A stretch of 64,000 bases of DNA. Origin: Euperipatoides rowelli. Its lineage: Eukaryota > Onychophora > Udeonychophora > Euonychophora > Peripatopsidae. The stretch lies in assembly GCA_003024985.2 (NCBI GenBank), contig PXIH01S0000150.1; one strand, 5' to 3'. The translations under genes and the position numbers were made by a program. This document shows positions 29,355-37,767 of the stretch, piece by piece. How positions within the stretch are numbered: the first letter of the stretch is position 1; every line of letters begins with the position of its first letter. Below the pieces are notes generated by a model that saw only the letters and a program-made list of their open reading frames with translations, was not told the DNA's origin and searched no databases.

Positions 29355-29809
29355 TAACCTAATCTGTGTTCATTGGGCATGATAAGATCTATCACTGTAC
29401 TAAGGACACATCTAAAGTTCTACAAGTGTCCTAACTGTAATAAGAAGTTTAATATCTTTGTAAATACCTTCTTTGAGAATACTAAAATCCCTCTGGTTAA
29501 GTGATTTGCTGATATATACCTTCTACAAACTTCTTCTAAGGGTATATCTTTCACATGCAACTAACTAAGCAATTAGGAATTACTCAAAATCAGCATGGAC
29601 AATGCTAACTAAGATTCGTAATAGTTTAGGAGATGATAACTTCTTCTTTAATGGGGGGGGGGNGGGGGGGAGGGAATGACTCTGTTGAAATGGATGAAAC
29701 TTATGTGGGTGGAAAATAGAAGAATAAGCATTAATCCAAGAGAACTAAGAATACTCAAGGTAGATTTCTCAAAACTAAGATAGCTGTTTTAGGTATGATT
29801 AATATCTAA
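29355..29809 (+). pseudogene. Remnant of an IS1595-family transposase
   Basis: Across three frames the order of IS1595-type motifs is preserved. A zinc ribbon ends in KCPNCNKKFNIFVNTFFE (Cys pair at 29427-29438). Next come PLVK-stop-FADIYLLQTSSKGIS, where the TGA at 29502-29504 falls on a normally conserved Trp, and a helix-turn-helix QLTKQLGITQ / SAWTMLTKIRNSLG. The DDE-domain motif DETYVGGK (29693-29716) and KTKIAVLGM follow. A G tract interrupted by N (29653-29670) separates the halves. There are at least three stops and three frameshifts. The 3' part of the transposase is missing, and no terminal inverted repeats were found. Confidence 0.8.
29653..29670. repeat. Long poly-G tract with ambiguous base
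   Basis: Ten G, one N and seven G lie within the transposase remnant. The exact length is unresolved in the assembly. Other tracts in the island are at 28631-28637 (C7), 28942-28950 (C9), 30788-30794 (C7) and 32420-32426 (C7). Confidence 0.9.
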
Positions 29810-29998
29810 AGGGAAAAACAAGAAAAGTTAAAGAGTTTTCTTCTCCTGATTTTTTTTCTTCTACCTTTTCAAAAAATTTTTCCATCAATATTTCTAGTTA
29901 TGTTCCAATAGCTCTTCTTTCATATTTACAAGCAGATTTAAACTTCTCTACCAAGACATCCCTAATTCTAAAGGAATAGTAATGTCTATCTTCTTTTT
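29799..29998 (-). pseudogene. Broken ribbon-helix-helix-like small protein
   Basis: The minus strand reads KKKIDITIPLELGMS, then after a one-base shift LVEKFKSACKYERRAIGT, a TAA where Gln would fit, and LEILMEKFFEKVEEKKSGE. A beta strand followed by two helices with this spacing resembles ribbon-helix-helix DNA-binding proteins of plasmid maintenance or antitoxin type. The similarity is by eye only. Its tail overlaps the end of the transposase remnant. Confidence 0.35.
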
Positions 29999-30091
29999 AT
30001 TCTATGCCTTTAATAATAGTTTGTATATTTTTGAGTATCAAAGTATATTTTAGAATATTAATGTGTACTTTAAAACTAAAGGAGAGTGAAT

Positions 30092-30462
30092 ATGTTTTCA
30101 TCTGACTCACAGAAGAAAACCCTAACGGACAAGATTAATAGATTTCAAAAAGAGATATTGGATCTGAAGTTTAAGGCTGAAAAGAAACAAGATGATTTAA
30201 GAACTGAAAAAGCAAAACTAGCTAAAGATTAATTAAAGAACTTGGAAAATAAGAAATATGAGTGATATAAAGGTTGAGTACAAGAGAAAAGTAGAATAGC
30301 AGCTTTCTTATGTTGTTTATTCCTTGGATTCTTGGAGGGATAAATAGATTTTATGTAAGTAAGATTGCAACAGATATTGTATGGTTGCTAACTTGGGAAG
30401 TCTTTGGAATAGAAGCTTTAATTGATTTTATTGTTATCCTCTCTGGAGGATTCAGGGGGTGA
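30092..30462 (+). pseudogene. Broken coiled-coil/TM2-domain membrane protein
   Basis: It starts with an intact 46-codon frame (ATG with AGGAGAG upstream) encoding a charged coiled coil (INRFQKEILDLKFKAEKKQD). The same frame continues past a TAA and two TGA codons into KSRIAAFLCCLFLGFL. A one-base loss in a G run then shifts to GGINRFYVSKIATDIVWLLT and FGIEALIDFIVILSGGF, which is a good match to the two-helix TM2 domain. So one gene with an N-terminal coiled coil and C-terminal TM2 domain has been inactivated by about four lesions. Confidence 0.65.
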
Positions 30463-30481
30463 TAAAGGTAGATGTTTAAAA

Positions 30482-31040
30482 ATGGAAAGTAACAAAGAAG
30501 TCACTATAAAGATTTATGATCTAAATTGAGAAGCTACAGTTTTTCAATTTCCATTTATTATTTTATACAGGGAGAGAATACATTTCTATACCAACAAGTA
30601 AGCTAGGATAACGATAAAGATATTTCTACCGATATGTTTATAGATATGTTTAAATCTCAAGAGGATAATATCTTTGGTAGACTTTCCTTTAAAGAAAGTT
30701 TATTAGTTTCTCATAGAGTTGAAGAAGAATGTTTTGGTGGTGAAATAGTTACAGATTCTAGATTCTATTTTAAAAGAACGACTAAAGCCCCCCCAAAAAG
30801 TTTATCACAATTTATCTAAATAGAGATAAACTGGTGTCTCTTTACCATTTAAAAAAAGAGAATCTTGATTCGACCATTACTCAAGCTAATGTGCTTATTT
30901 AAAAATGGCTAAGTGTGATTCCAAGACTGAAAATAGTAGGTAGAAACTCAAAGAACTTTTATAACCCAATACTTAATCAAAGCAATATTTGGAGAAGCGG
31001 AAGTATGAACTCAATTACTTTCCATTTTCAAAGATCCCGA
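30482..31040 (+). pseudogene. Broken unrecognised protein gene
   Basis: An ATG begins MESNKEVTIKIYDLN, then a TGA, then frames shift through EYISIPTSKLG and DNDKDISTDMFIDMFKSQED to VEEECFGGEIVTDSRFYFKR. A seven-C tract at 30788-30794 shifts the frame again into YLNRDKLVSLYHLKKENLDS. The reading order is continuous, which suggests one former gene of ~180 codons. I do not recognise it. Confidence 0.4.
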
Positions 31041-31059
31041 AAGTAACTCCTCCCGTCGT

Positions 31060-32182
31060 TTATGAAGGTTCATATGCCCTTTCTGGATTCCATATGAGGC
31101 AAGAAGCTAACAAGGCAGCAAAGTTCTGAGCTAATCCAATAGCAATGGCAACTTCTGAGAGCTCCTCAGTCCCTTTAATTTTCATAAGCTGACGAGCTAA
31201 TCGAGCCGTAGGATGAGCAACGGTGGCTCCTCCTACCGTTGCTAAGGAAACGGGCATTTCAATTTCTCCTACCAGAGTGCCCCTCCTTCCCAGACGATAG
31301 GTGCTCAAAGCTTTAACCTGACCACTTCTTGCAGCAAAGCTATGAACTGCTGCTTCAAGAGCTCGTGTATCATTACCCGTGGCTAATGCCAAAGCTGTTA
31401 CTCCATTCATGATACCTTTGTTATGCGTCACAGCACGTTTGGGATCTAATTGACCAAGCTCAGAAATAAGAAGAAGGCGATCAATCACATCTGTTTGATA
31501 ACCCAATGTCAACAAGCGATTTAAAGGTAATCTAAAACTGGCTCTCTGGGGAACATGAGAAAGGTCATTAGACAAGATCTTAAGAATCACATTCCAATTT
31601 TTATCAACAAGCCATCGCCCCAGTCCCTCGAGAAGGGTATTCATAATATTAGCCCCCTGTGCATCACAAGGGTCAATCCAAACTTCCCATACCATAACAC
31701 CCAACTCTGGAAGATATCTCAAATGAGAAGATCGATACCCCCACGAGCTTCCATGGAAGAGAGGGATCTGCTAATTTGTATTTCCCAATCAGACTGAGTC
31801 AATTTCCAAAATTTTCTGAAATCTTCGTCAATTGTCTTGATATAAATCTGACCTGAAAGCTCAATCCGTTGACTTCTATTTGAATAGGATTCTCTTGAAA
31901 GATCTTAGCCATATAATTGAGTGCGGCTACCACAGAAGGTTCTTCCGTAGCAACAGGAACATTGTACATTCGACCATTTACAGGAAACGACCACGCTACT
32001 CCCAAGGGAACACTGAAATAACCCACAGCCGATTCAATCAATTTATCACAAAGATCAATATCCTGCAATAAGAGAATACTATTAAGCTCTTTAGAATTCA
32101 TTTCAAGATTGTGACAAAGGTAAGAATGACGTTGGGTCCACGTTGAATTCTTAGTAGAAAAAGGAAGGTATTCTATCTCCAT
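31060..32182 (-). pseudogene. Remnant of class II HMG-CoA reductase
   Basis: HMG-CoA reductase makes mevalonate. Two frames together cover most of a class II enzyme. The first has GYFSVPLGVAWSFPVNGRMY and ATEEPSVVAA (catalytic Glu). The second has CDAQGANIMNTLLEGLG (cofactor region), THNKGIMNG (catalytic Lys), ATGNDTRALE (catalytic Asp) and VAIAIGLAQNFAALLAS. The frame is lost between them (31722-31799), apparently within a G run, and a stop lies nearby. The C-terminal region that supplies the catalytic His is missing. GC content is far above the surroundings, which implies a foreign origin. Confidence 0.85.
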
Positions 32183-32249
32183 AAAATGGACCCCTGATGA
32201 AACAAGGAAGGAAGAATAAGACCTTCCCCTTGAGCTAGTTTATTTAACG

Positions 32250-32285
32250 GTTAAATTAACGCGATCGTTAACGGTAAAATTACCG
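32250..32285. promoter_or_regulatory. Cluster of three short inverted repeats
   Basis: Three adjoining dyads fall within 36 bases: GTTAA-A-TTAAC (32250-32260), TTAACG-CGAT-CGTTAA (32256-32271) and CGGTAA-AA-TTACCG (32272-32285). They lie ~70 bases upstream of the HMG-CoA reductase remnant on its strand. They look like protein-binding sites (operator or partition-type), but no regulator is identified. Confidence 0.4.
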
Positions 32286-32557
32286 AAACGCTTGATAATA
32301 TGACACATTTCAAGCAACTGATACCACAAGAGGTTCTCTCTCGTCCATCTACATCCTCCTTCTATAGGGTTATTCTCATAAAAGCCTAAGCATAACAAGA
32401 CTTATTTGTACTAAAAAGACCCCCCCTTATACAAGAACTTTTGAAAAAACAAATGGGCTTTATGATTGTCCATTATACAATGATTTTCGGGAATTTGCTA
32501 TCCTAAAAAAAGACTTTCATTATTAAATAAAATCTTCTAAGCTCCTTAATCGATCTT

Positions 32558-32871
32558 TTGGCAAGAAAAGTACAACTTTGTCTTAATCTGACCACATTTC
32601 ACAAAGCCGTTCAAGATCTCAACAGACCTTTTATGTTCTTATCTGTAGCTTTGCTTGAAAAGATTTTAGAAATGACTATTCCTCTTAATGAACTCTCCTC
32701 TATTAGTAGTCTCTCTAAGTTAGGGGCCATCTTTGCAAGAGGAAGCAAGATTTTCTGTTTTAAACGATAGTTTAAAAGATTCTGTGAGTTCAAACGAAAG
32801 TTGGTTTACTAATGAATTCACTAACCTTTACTTAGACAAACGTATCTTAAAAGAGCTTTGAAAAAGTTATA
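32558..32871 (+). pseudogene. Broken unrecognised protein gene
   Basis: A 70-codon frame (NLTTFHKAVQDLNRPFMFLS ... SLSKLGAIF) shifts by one base near 32740 into LQEEARFSVLNDSLKDSVSS and then FTNEFTNLYLDKRILKEL before a TGA at 32869-32871. The composition is protein-like in both halves. No family is recognised, and no good ribosome binding site precedes the first ATG. Confidence 0.3.
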
Positions 32872-32875
32872 AAGA

Positions 32876-33064
32876 ATGAGTACTATGAACCTTAGATTTA
32901 AGTCACTGTTTTGGACACAGATTTATCAATCAACTCTCATCCTTTCTTTAACGCTCTTATTTTTGGGAGAAGTATCCAATTTCTTCTTTTTACCCTACTT
33001 GATTCGTCTTGCTTTTGATTTACTGGAACTTATCTTTGATCCTCTGATAGCAGACAAGAACTAA
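32876..33064 (+). CDS. Possible small hydrophobic protein
   Basis: This 62-codon frame has a central hydrophobic segment (STLILSLTLLFLGEV) and a second one (FFFLPYLIRLAFDLLELIF). It starts four bases after the preceding broken gene. No Shine-Dalgarno sequence is visible. It may be a fragment of a larger membrane protein, and coding status is uncertain. Confidence 0.25.
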   Translation: MSTMNLRFKSLFWTQIYQSTLILSLTLLFLGEVSNFFFLPYLIRLAFDLLELIFDPLIADKN

Positions 33065-33485
33065 AGATAAATCGTTTAATCTTTAAAAAATCTTCTTTGG
33101 TGGCTCCAGAATCTTTTAATGCTTTAAGAATCATTTGTGCCATTTCAATAGGATTGAAGTTCACGTGAAATCTTCATAAAAACTCCTGAAATATCGGCAA
33201 TAGTTGGGCAATTCTCTTATGAGTAAAAACTCTTCACTACTTTTCAATATATCATATCTATCAATGATTGTTTTTTAGATTCATCTCCACTAGCCTCTTG
33301 ACACTGAAGGAAAATCCCCTACATTTTCTCCTTCTAGAATAAAGTTATTCGATAAGAAGAGAGTCTACCCATATGTTCCAAGATTCTAGATCTGAAGCTA
33401 TGGATTTTAGTTTAGGTATATTTCTAGAATCCAGTACATGAATAGTGTATCGATTAGCATTTTTACTCCATGTTAAATCATTCAT
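33065..33485 (-). pseudogene. Broken unrecognised gene
   Basis: From an ATG at 33485 with AGGA eight bases upstream, the minus strand encodes 46 residues (MNDLTWSKNANRYTIHVLDS ... NIWVDSLLIE) and then stops. Further protein-like pieces follow in other frames (DRYDILKSSEEFLLIRELP; NPIEMAQMILKALKDSGATK). The fragments may belong to one or two former genes. No family is recognised. Confidence 0.3.
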
Positions 33486-34096
33486 AAGTTGTTTCCTGTT
33501 CAAATGTATATAAAAAGAATATTTAATTAACTTAAAGAACATTACCTCTTTTAAAGCTTATTCTATTCACAACAATCATTTTCTATGCTTACTCAGTAAG
33601 ATTGAAATTTCCCTATCCATCCTGAGCTTCCCTAAGTTCCAGCAACTTCCCTTGCCGTTAAGTTTAAGTATATTTGTCACAGTATTTTCTCCTGTTGTGT
33701 TTTTTCAATCTAGGTGCTTGAATAAATCAAGGTGTTCCTGTGAGTCTCAAATCTAAGAAATCGACAATGAATAAAAAAAGAAAGAAAGCAGGAAGATACA
33801 CTCCTGCGATCCCTTGCTTATCTTTTAGAAGCTTCAAAACAAATATAAAGTGAACCATCATCAGGCTTGGAAGAGGATAAGTAAGTTTCTTGATTTACAG
33901 ATTCACATAAGTAAGAAGTCCAAAGTGGTATATAGCTTCCTTAATTTTTTACATCATTACTATAATTATTTATATCATTACTAAAATAGTAAGCACATAA
34001 GCACTGAAAACATCTAGCTCATTGATTTTTTCAATTAAAAGAAATAAACTAAACAATAAGATTAATTAATATGAAATATTAAAAAGAGAGTGATGA

Positions 34097-34810
34097 ATGT
34101 GCAATAATACCCAAAGAATAAGCAGCAAATCACTTGCTAATGAAAAAAAACAAAACAATATCCCTAAAAATGAACTTTTTAGCTCATTATCTCACTTAGT
34201 GGGTATTGTTCTTGCTTTAAGTGGAACAGCTATCCTTACTACTATATCATTATTTAAAAAAAATAATAGCTACACAATAACCTTTGTTATTTATGGTTTA
34301 TCAATGATACTACTTTACACAATGAGTACGTTGTATCATATCTTTCCCAAAGGAAGCTCAATTAAGGCCCTTTTTAGGAAATTCGATCATATCTCAATAT
34401 TCTTCTTAATTGCTGGAACTTACACACCACCTTGTACGATTCTTCTAAACAATAAGAATGGCTGGTTAATACTTACTATAATTTGGTCATTAACATTTGT
34501 AGGGGTTATCCTTAAGATATTTTATCTCAATAATAGTGGATGGGTAAACAGTACAGTCTATGTCCTAATGGGTTGGGTAGTCATATTTGCAATAAAACCT
34601 ATTTTTAAATCTGTACCCTTTATTGGATTTTTTTGGCTTTTGTTTGGAGGAATTTTTTATACAATTGGAGCAATTTTCTATGCTATTAGTAAAAAAATGA
34701 GTCTTATTACAGAAATGCTCTTGCATGATATATTTCACATCTTTATATTACTTGGATCCATAGCTCATTTTTGGTTCATGTTACAATATGTTATTCCTAC
34801 AATAAATTAA
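34097..34810 (+). CDS. hlyIII: Hemolysin III / PAQR-family membrane protein
   Basis: The 237-residue protein has about seven membrane segments. PAQR-family signatures are present: [11 protein letters not shown] with [17 protein letters not shown] in the first half and [17 protein letters not shown] at the end. The conserved His/Asp residues are the likely zinc-site ligands of the family. The name comes from a founding member, and in most bacteria the role is membrane homeostasis rather than proven haemolysis. It corresponds by position to BB0117. The frame is intact although it abuts the decayed island. Confidence 0.9.
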   Translation: MCNNTQRISSKSLANEKKQNNIPKNELFSSLSHLVGIVLALSGTAILTTISLFKKNNSYTITFVIYGLSMILLYTMSTLYHIFPKGSSIKALFRKFDHISIFFLIAGTYTPPCTILLNNKNGWLILTIIWSLTFVGVILKIFYLNNSGWVNSTVYVLMGWVVIFAIKPIFKSVPFIGFFWLLFGGIFYTIGAIFYAISKKMSLITEMLLHDIFHIFILLGSIAHFWFMLQYVIPTIN

Positions 34811-34847
34811 AATTTTTTAAACATAAAAAGAAATAAAAATCATATTT

Positions 34848-34880
34848 TTAAGGTGCTTTTACAGACTGTAAACATCTTAA
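34848..34880. terminator. Probable bidirectional terminator between hlyIII and rseP
   Basis: An imperfect stem (TTAAGGTG/CATCTTAA outer, TTTACAG/CTGTAAA inner, loop A) lies between the two convergent stop codons. Weak T-rich flanks are seen on both sides. Confidence 0.5.
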
Positions 34881-34896
34881 ATATTAATTATTAAAC

Positions 34897-36189
34897 TTAA
34901 TATTTATTATTCATAATTTTGCTTATATCATTAATAATACCTAAGAAAAAAAGAATAAATACTATAGCAAAACCAAAAATATAAATCTTATAGATTAACC
35001 TGGCATCAAATCTTTTGCCTCTTAGTATCTCACAAAAAGTAATAAGAATTTGACCTCCATCCAATACAAATATGAATACAAAGAATAAATTCATACCAGC
35101 AACAATAACATTCAAAATAGAAACGATCCTCAAAAAATAAATAAAACCTGTATTAAAAGATTGAGATAATATACTTACAATCCCAATTGGCCCAGAAATA
35201 CTTTGAAAATTATTCATAAAATCTGTGAGAAAAATAAACACAGAAACTAAACTCGATTCTAAAAGATTATAAGTAATTTTTAAAGCATTAGAAAAAGCAA
35301 TAAAAATATTATCAGCTTTATCAGTCCTTGTAACAAAAGAACCAAAACTAACACCTAAGAGTTTTTTATTATCTTGAAATAATATCTTAGAATAAGCCTT
35401 TTTATTTCGTCTTTCATATTCAACATACATTAACTGGTTAGTAATATCCTTAATCACAGTATCGTACTCAATCTTATTAGAAACTTTAATACCATTTACT
35501 GATATTATTTTATCTCCCTTCTTGAGTCCTGCAATGTAAGCAGGAGATCCTTCCATAACTTCATTAATAATAAGATCTATCCAAGGAGTAATTTCTCCAA
35601 ATAACTTCTTAAAATTAGTATTTTTAGTAAATTTAGTATTCTTATTGGCTCTTAAAACCACAAAAGTTGTTTCAATATCATTGTCACTACTTAAAAATCT
35701 TTTTAAATCAGAAAAAGAATGAATATCATTATCATTAACTTTTAATATAAAATCACCATTTTGAAAAATATTTTCTTCAGAAATTACACTAATTTTATTA
35801 GAATAATCAGAATATGTAACTCCTATTAACTCTAAAATAATAAAAAGAAAAAAAGCTAAAATCAAGTTAAATAAAGGCCCTCCAAAGTAAATTAATATTC
35901 TTTTTATAGGACTAACCCCTAGAAGAGAATCAAAATCAGGAACAAGTACCTTATTTTCTTTAAGCTCACGACTAAGATGATCAAATCCTTTCATTTTACA
36001 ATAACCACCTAAAATAATAGGAGAAAACCTATACTCTGTACCTTTTATTATGAATTTGAAAATACTAGGTCCAATTCCAACAGAAAAGACTTCTACTTTT
36101 ACTTTAAATAACTTTGCAAATATAAAATGACCAAGCTCATGTATAAAAATAACAAAACTTAGAGCCAAAATACTTAGAAAAACATACAA
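34897..36189 (-). CDS. rseP: Site-2 intramembrane zinc metalloprotease (RseP/YaeL type)
   Basis: Site-2 proteases cut membrane-bound regulators or signal-peptide remnants. The zinc motif HELGH is at residues 17-21 in the first membrane helix, and the third ligand lies in VLDGGQI near residue 378. A PDZ domain sits between, at residues ~200-240 (GSPAYIAGLKKGDKIISVNG). Length 430 is typical. It lies downstream of cdsA in the usual frr-uppS-cdsA-rseP order. Confidence 0.95.
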   Translation of the reverse strand: MYVFLSILALSFVIFIHELGHFIFAKLFKVKVEVFSVGIGPSIFKFIIKGTEYRFSPIILGGYCKMKGFDHLSRELKENKVLVPDFDSLLGVSPIKRILIYFGGPLFNLILAFFLFIILELIGVTYSDYSNKISVISEENIFQNGDFILKVNDNDIHSFSDLKRFLSSDNDIETTFVVLRANKNTKFTKNTNFKKLFGEITPWIDLIINEVMEGSPAYIAGLKKGDKIISVNGIKVSNKIEYDTVIKDITNQLMYVEYERRNKKAYSKILFQDNKKLLGVSFGSFVTRTDKADNIFIAFSNALKITYNLLESSLVSVFIFLTDFMNNFQSISGPIGIVSILSQSFNTGFIYFLRIVSILNVIVAGMNLFFVFIFVLDGGQILITFCEILRGKRFDARLIYKIYIFGFAIVFILFFLGIINDISKIMNNKY

Positions 36190-36207
36190 GGAATACCCTC
36201 CCCTACC

Positions 36208-37068
36208 TTAACTTGTTAAATATAAATAAAATATTGGAGCTGTAAGTAAATAAGAATCAACTGAGTCTAATACTCCGCCTCTTCCTAAGATTAAGTCTCC
36301 AGAGTCTTTAAGAGCAACACTTCTTTTTAAGCCAGATTCAAACAAATCACCTACTATAGCGAAGAATCCTATTAAACACCCAAGTACAATAGCCTCATAA
36401 TAGGTTGAATATATTAATTTATAAAAAACAGAAATAATAGCTACTAGAACAGAAAATAAAAATCCACATAAAAATCCTATTACAGTTTTATTAGGACTTA
36501 AAATACTAAGAGGTCTTTGTTTATCTTTATTTTCTCCAAAAAAATAACCAAAAATATATGCAATAGAATCATTGCCATTAACCATCAAAAATAACATCAA
36601 CCCTAACTTCGAAAAATTAGGTAAAGTTGTAATTGCAATTAAAAATGACATTAAAACTCCTGGATATATTAAGATAAATATTATTGACATGGCTTTATCT
36701 AAAAAACTTATAATTTCATCTTCCTTTATAAAAAGAGAATTAACTACCCAATTACTAAAAATCAATATTACAATTAAATAAAAAATAGTCTCAATACCTA
36801 TTGAGTAAAAATTAAAATTAACATAAGTCAAAATTGGTGGCATTATTCCTAAAAAAAAAGCTAAAATATTATCTAATTCAGCTTTTTTAATTTTAAGTAT
36901 TTGGTTTAATTCTAAAGCAGACAGCCCACTAAGAATACAAATAACAATATTCAAGAATATATAGCCATATAAACCAACATAAAACAATAATAAAAGAATA
37001 GGTACAAAAATAAAAAACATTATAATGCGCTTAATAAATGCTATATTTCTAAATTTATTTTTTATCAA
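36208..37068 (-). CDS. cdsA: Phosphatidate cytidylyltransferase
   Basis: CdsA makes CDP-diacylglycerol, the precursor of phospholipids. The polytopic membrane protein of 286 residues has the C-terminal signature FESGLKRSVALKDSGDLILG followed by RGGVLDSVDS. The expected PGHGG is LGRGG here. It sits between uppS (3-base gap) and rseP. Confidence 0.94.
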   Translation of the reverse strand: MIKNKFRNIAFIKRIIMFFIFVPILLLLFYVGLYGYIFLNIVICILSGLSALELNQILKIKKAELDNILAFFLGIMPPILTYVNFNFYSIGIETIFYLIVILIFSNWVVNSLFIKEDEIISFLDKAMSIIFILIYPGVLMSFLIAITTLPNFSKLGLMLFLMVNGNDSIAYIFGYFFGENKDKQRPLSILSPNKTVIGFLCGFLFSVLVAIISVFYKLIYSTYYEAIVLGCLIGFFAIVGDLFESGLKRSVALKDSGDLILGRGGVLDSVDSYLLTAPIFYLYLTS

Positions 37069-37071
37069 TAT

Positions 37072-37761
37072 TTAACTCCCAAACCTTCTATTGCGTGTTA
37101 AAAAATATTCTAAATCTTTCTTATAGTTGTCTACGGTATACTCTGGCCAAAACCTTTCTGAAAAAAATAACTCAGTATATGCAAGTCTCCACAAAAAAAA
37201 ATTACTAATTCTTAAATCTCCACCCGTTCTTATCATAAAATCAATATCAGGTAAATCAGGATTGTCAAGATAATTCATGAACTGTCTTTCATCTAAAGAT
37301 TCTGATTTTATGCCATTTATTAAAATTTTCTTACAAGCTCTGACTAATTCATCCCTACCACCATAACTAATTGCAAGATTAAGAACAAGTCCATCGCATT
37401 TTTCTGTAAAAATAATAATATCCTGAATTAGTTTTTGAATAATATCCGGTAATAGCATCAAATTTCCTGAAAAAATCACTTTAATATTATATTTTTTGTA
37501 AAATTTAGATGCATTTCTTAAATATTTTATAAATAATGACATTAAATAGTTGAGTTCTTCTTGAGCACGCTTCCAGTTCTCCGTAGAAAAAACATAAAGA
37601 GATAAATACTTTATCCCTATCTCACTTGAATATTTCACAATTTCTTTTGCTCTTTTAGCACCTTCTTTGTGACCATAAAGAGTTAACATGTTATTTTTTT
37701 TAGCCCATCTTCGATTGCCATCCATTATTATTGAAACATGATAGGGTAATATTTTATCCAA
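37072..37761 (-). CDS. uppS: Undecaprenyl diphosphate synthase (cis-prenyltransferase)
   Basis: UppS builds the C55 lipid carrier for peptidoglycan. The N-terminal IIMDGNRRWAKK holds the catalytic Asp. GHKEGAKRAKEI, LYVFSTENWKR, NLAISYGGRDELVRA and DFMIRTGGDLRISNFFLWRLAYTE follow. Its isoprenoid substrate derives from the mevalonate pathway in Borrelia, encoded elsewhere. Length 229 is usual. Confidence 0.97.
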   Translation of the reverse strand: MDKILPYHVSIIMDGNRRWAKKNNMLTLYGHKEGAKRAKEIVKYSSEIGIKYLSLYVFSTENWKRAQEELNYLMSLFIKYLRNASKFYKKYNIKVIFSGNLMLLPDIIQKLIQDIIIFTEKCDGLVLNLAISYGGRDELVRACKKILINGIKSESLDERQFMNYLDNPDLPDIDFMIRTGGDLRISNFFLWRLAYTELFFSERFWPEYTVDNYKKDLEYFLTRNRRFGS

Positions 37762-37767
37762 TTTAGA

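Larger units (their letters stand above)
28341..34096. other. Decayed accessory island between ogt and hlyIII
   Basis: These ~5.75 kb contain no convincing intact gene longer than about 60 codons, but many fragments with frameshifts and in-frame stops that still show protein similarity. Tracts of seven or more G or C occur repeatedly. The GC content is patchy, and the HMG-CoA reductase remnant is much richer than the rest (34 G/C in the 60 bases 31201-31260). I saw no flanking inverted or direct repeats that would define an integration unit. Individual remnants are listed below. In 28341-28558, 31041-31059, 32183-32240, 32286-32557 and 33543-34090 I see nothing I can name. Confidence 0.75.

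Noticed and set aside
29502-30300. Several in-frame TGA codons, one at a conserved Trp position, hinting that TGA is read as Trp (genetic code 4) in the island.
   Set aside because: TGG also encodes Trp in the same fragments, TAA and TAG stops and frameshifts are equally common, and TGA works as a normal stop in the flanking genes. Ordinary decay by C-to-T/G-to-A changes explains it.
31555-31797. An 80-codon plus-strand frame opposite the HMG-CoA reductase remnant.
   Set aside because: It mirrors the remnant's reverse strand, has no ribosome binding site and no protein-like motif. It is a by-product of the GC-richer sequence.
33943-33990. Short repeat ATCATTACTA upstream of hlyIII as a possible operator.
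   Set aside because: Two short AT-rich copies are expected by chance in this composition, and no promoter arrangement supports it.
28341-34096. A complete composite transposon or integrated plasmid with defined ends.
   Set aside because: I compared the boundaries by eye and found no inverted terminal repeats, target duplications, tRNA attachment site or intact integrase. Only an undefined decayed segment is supported.
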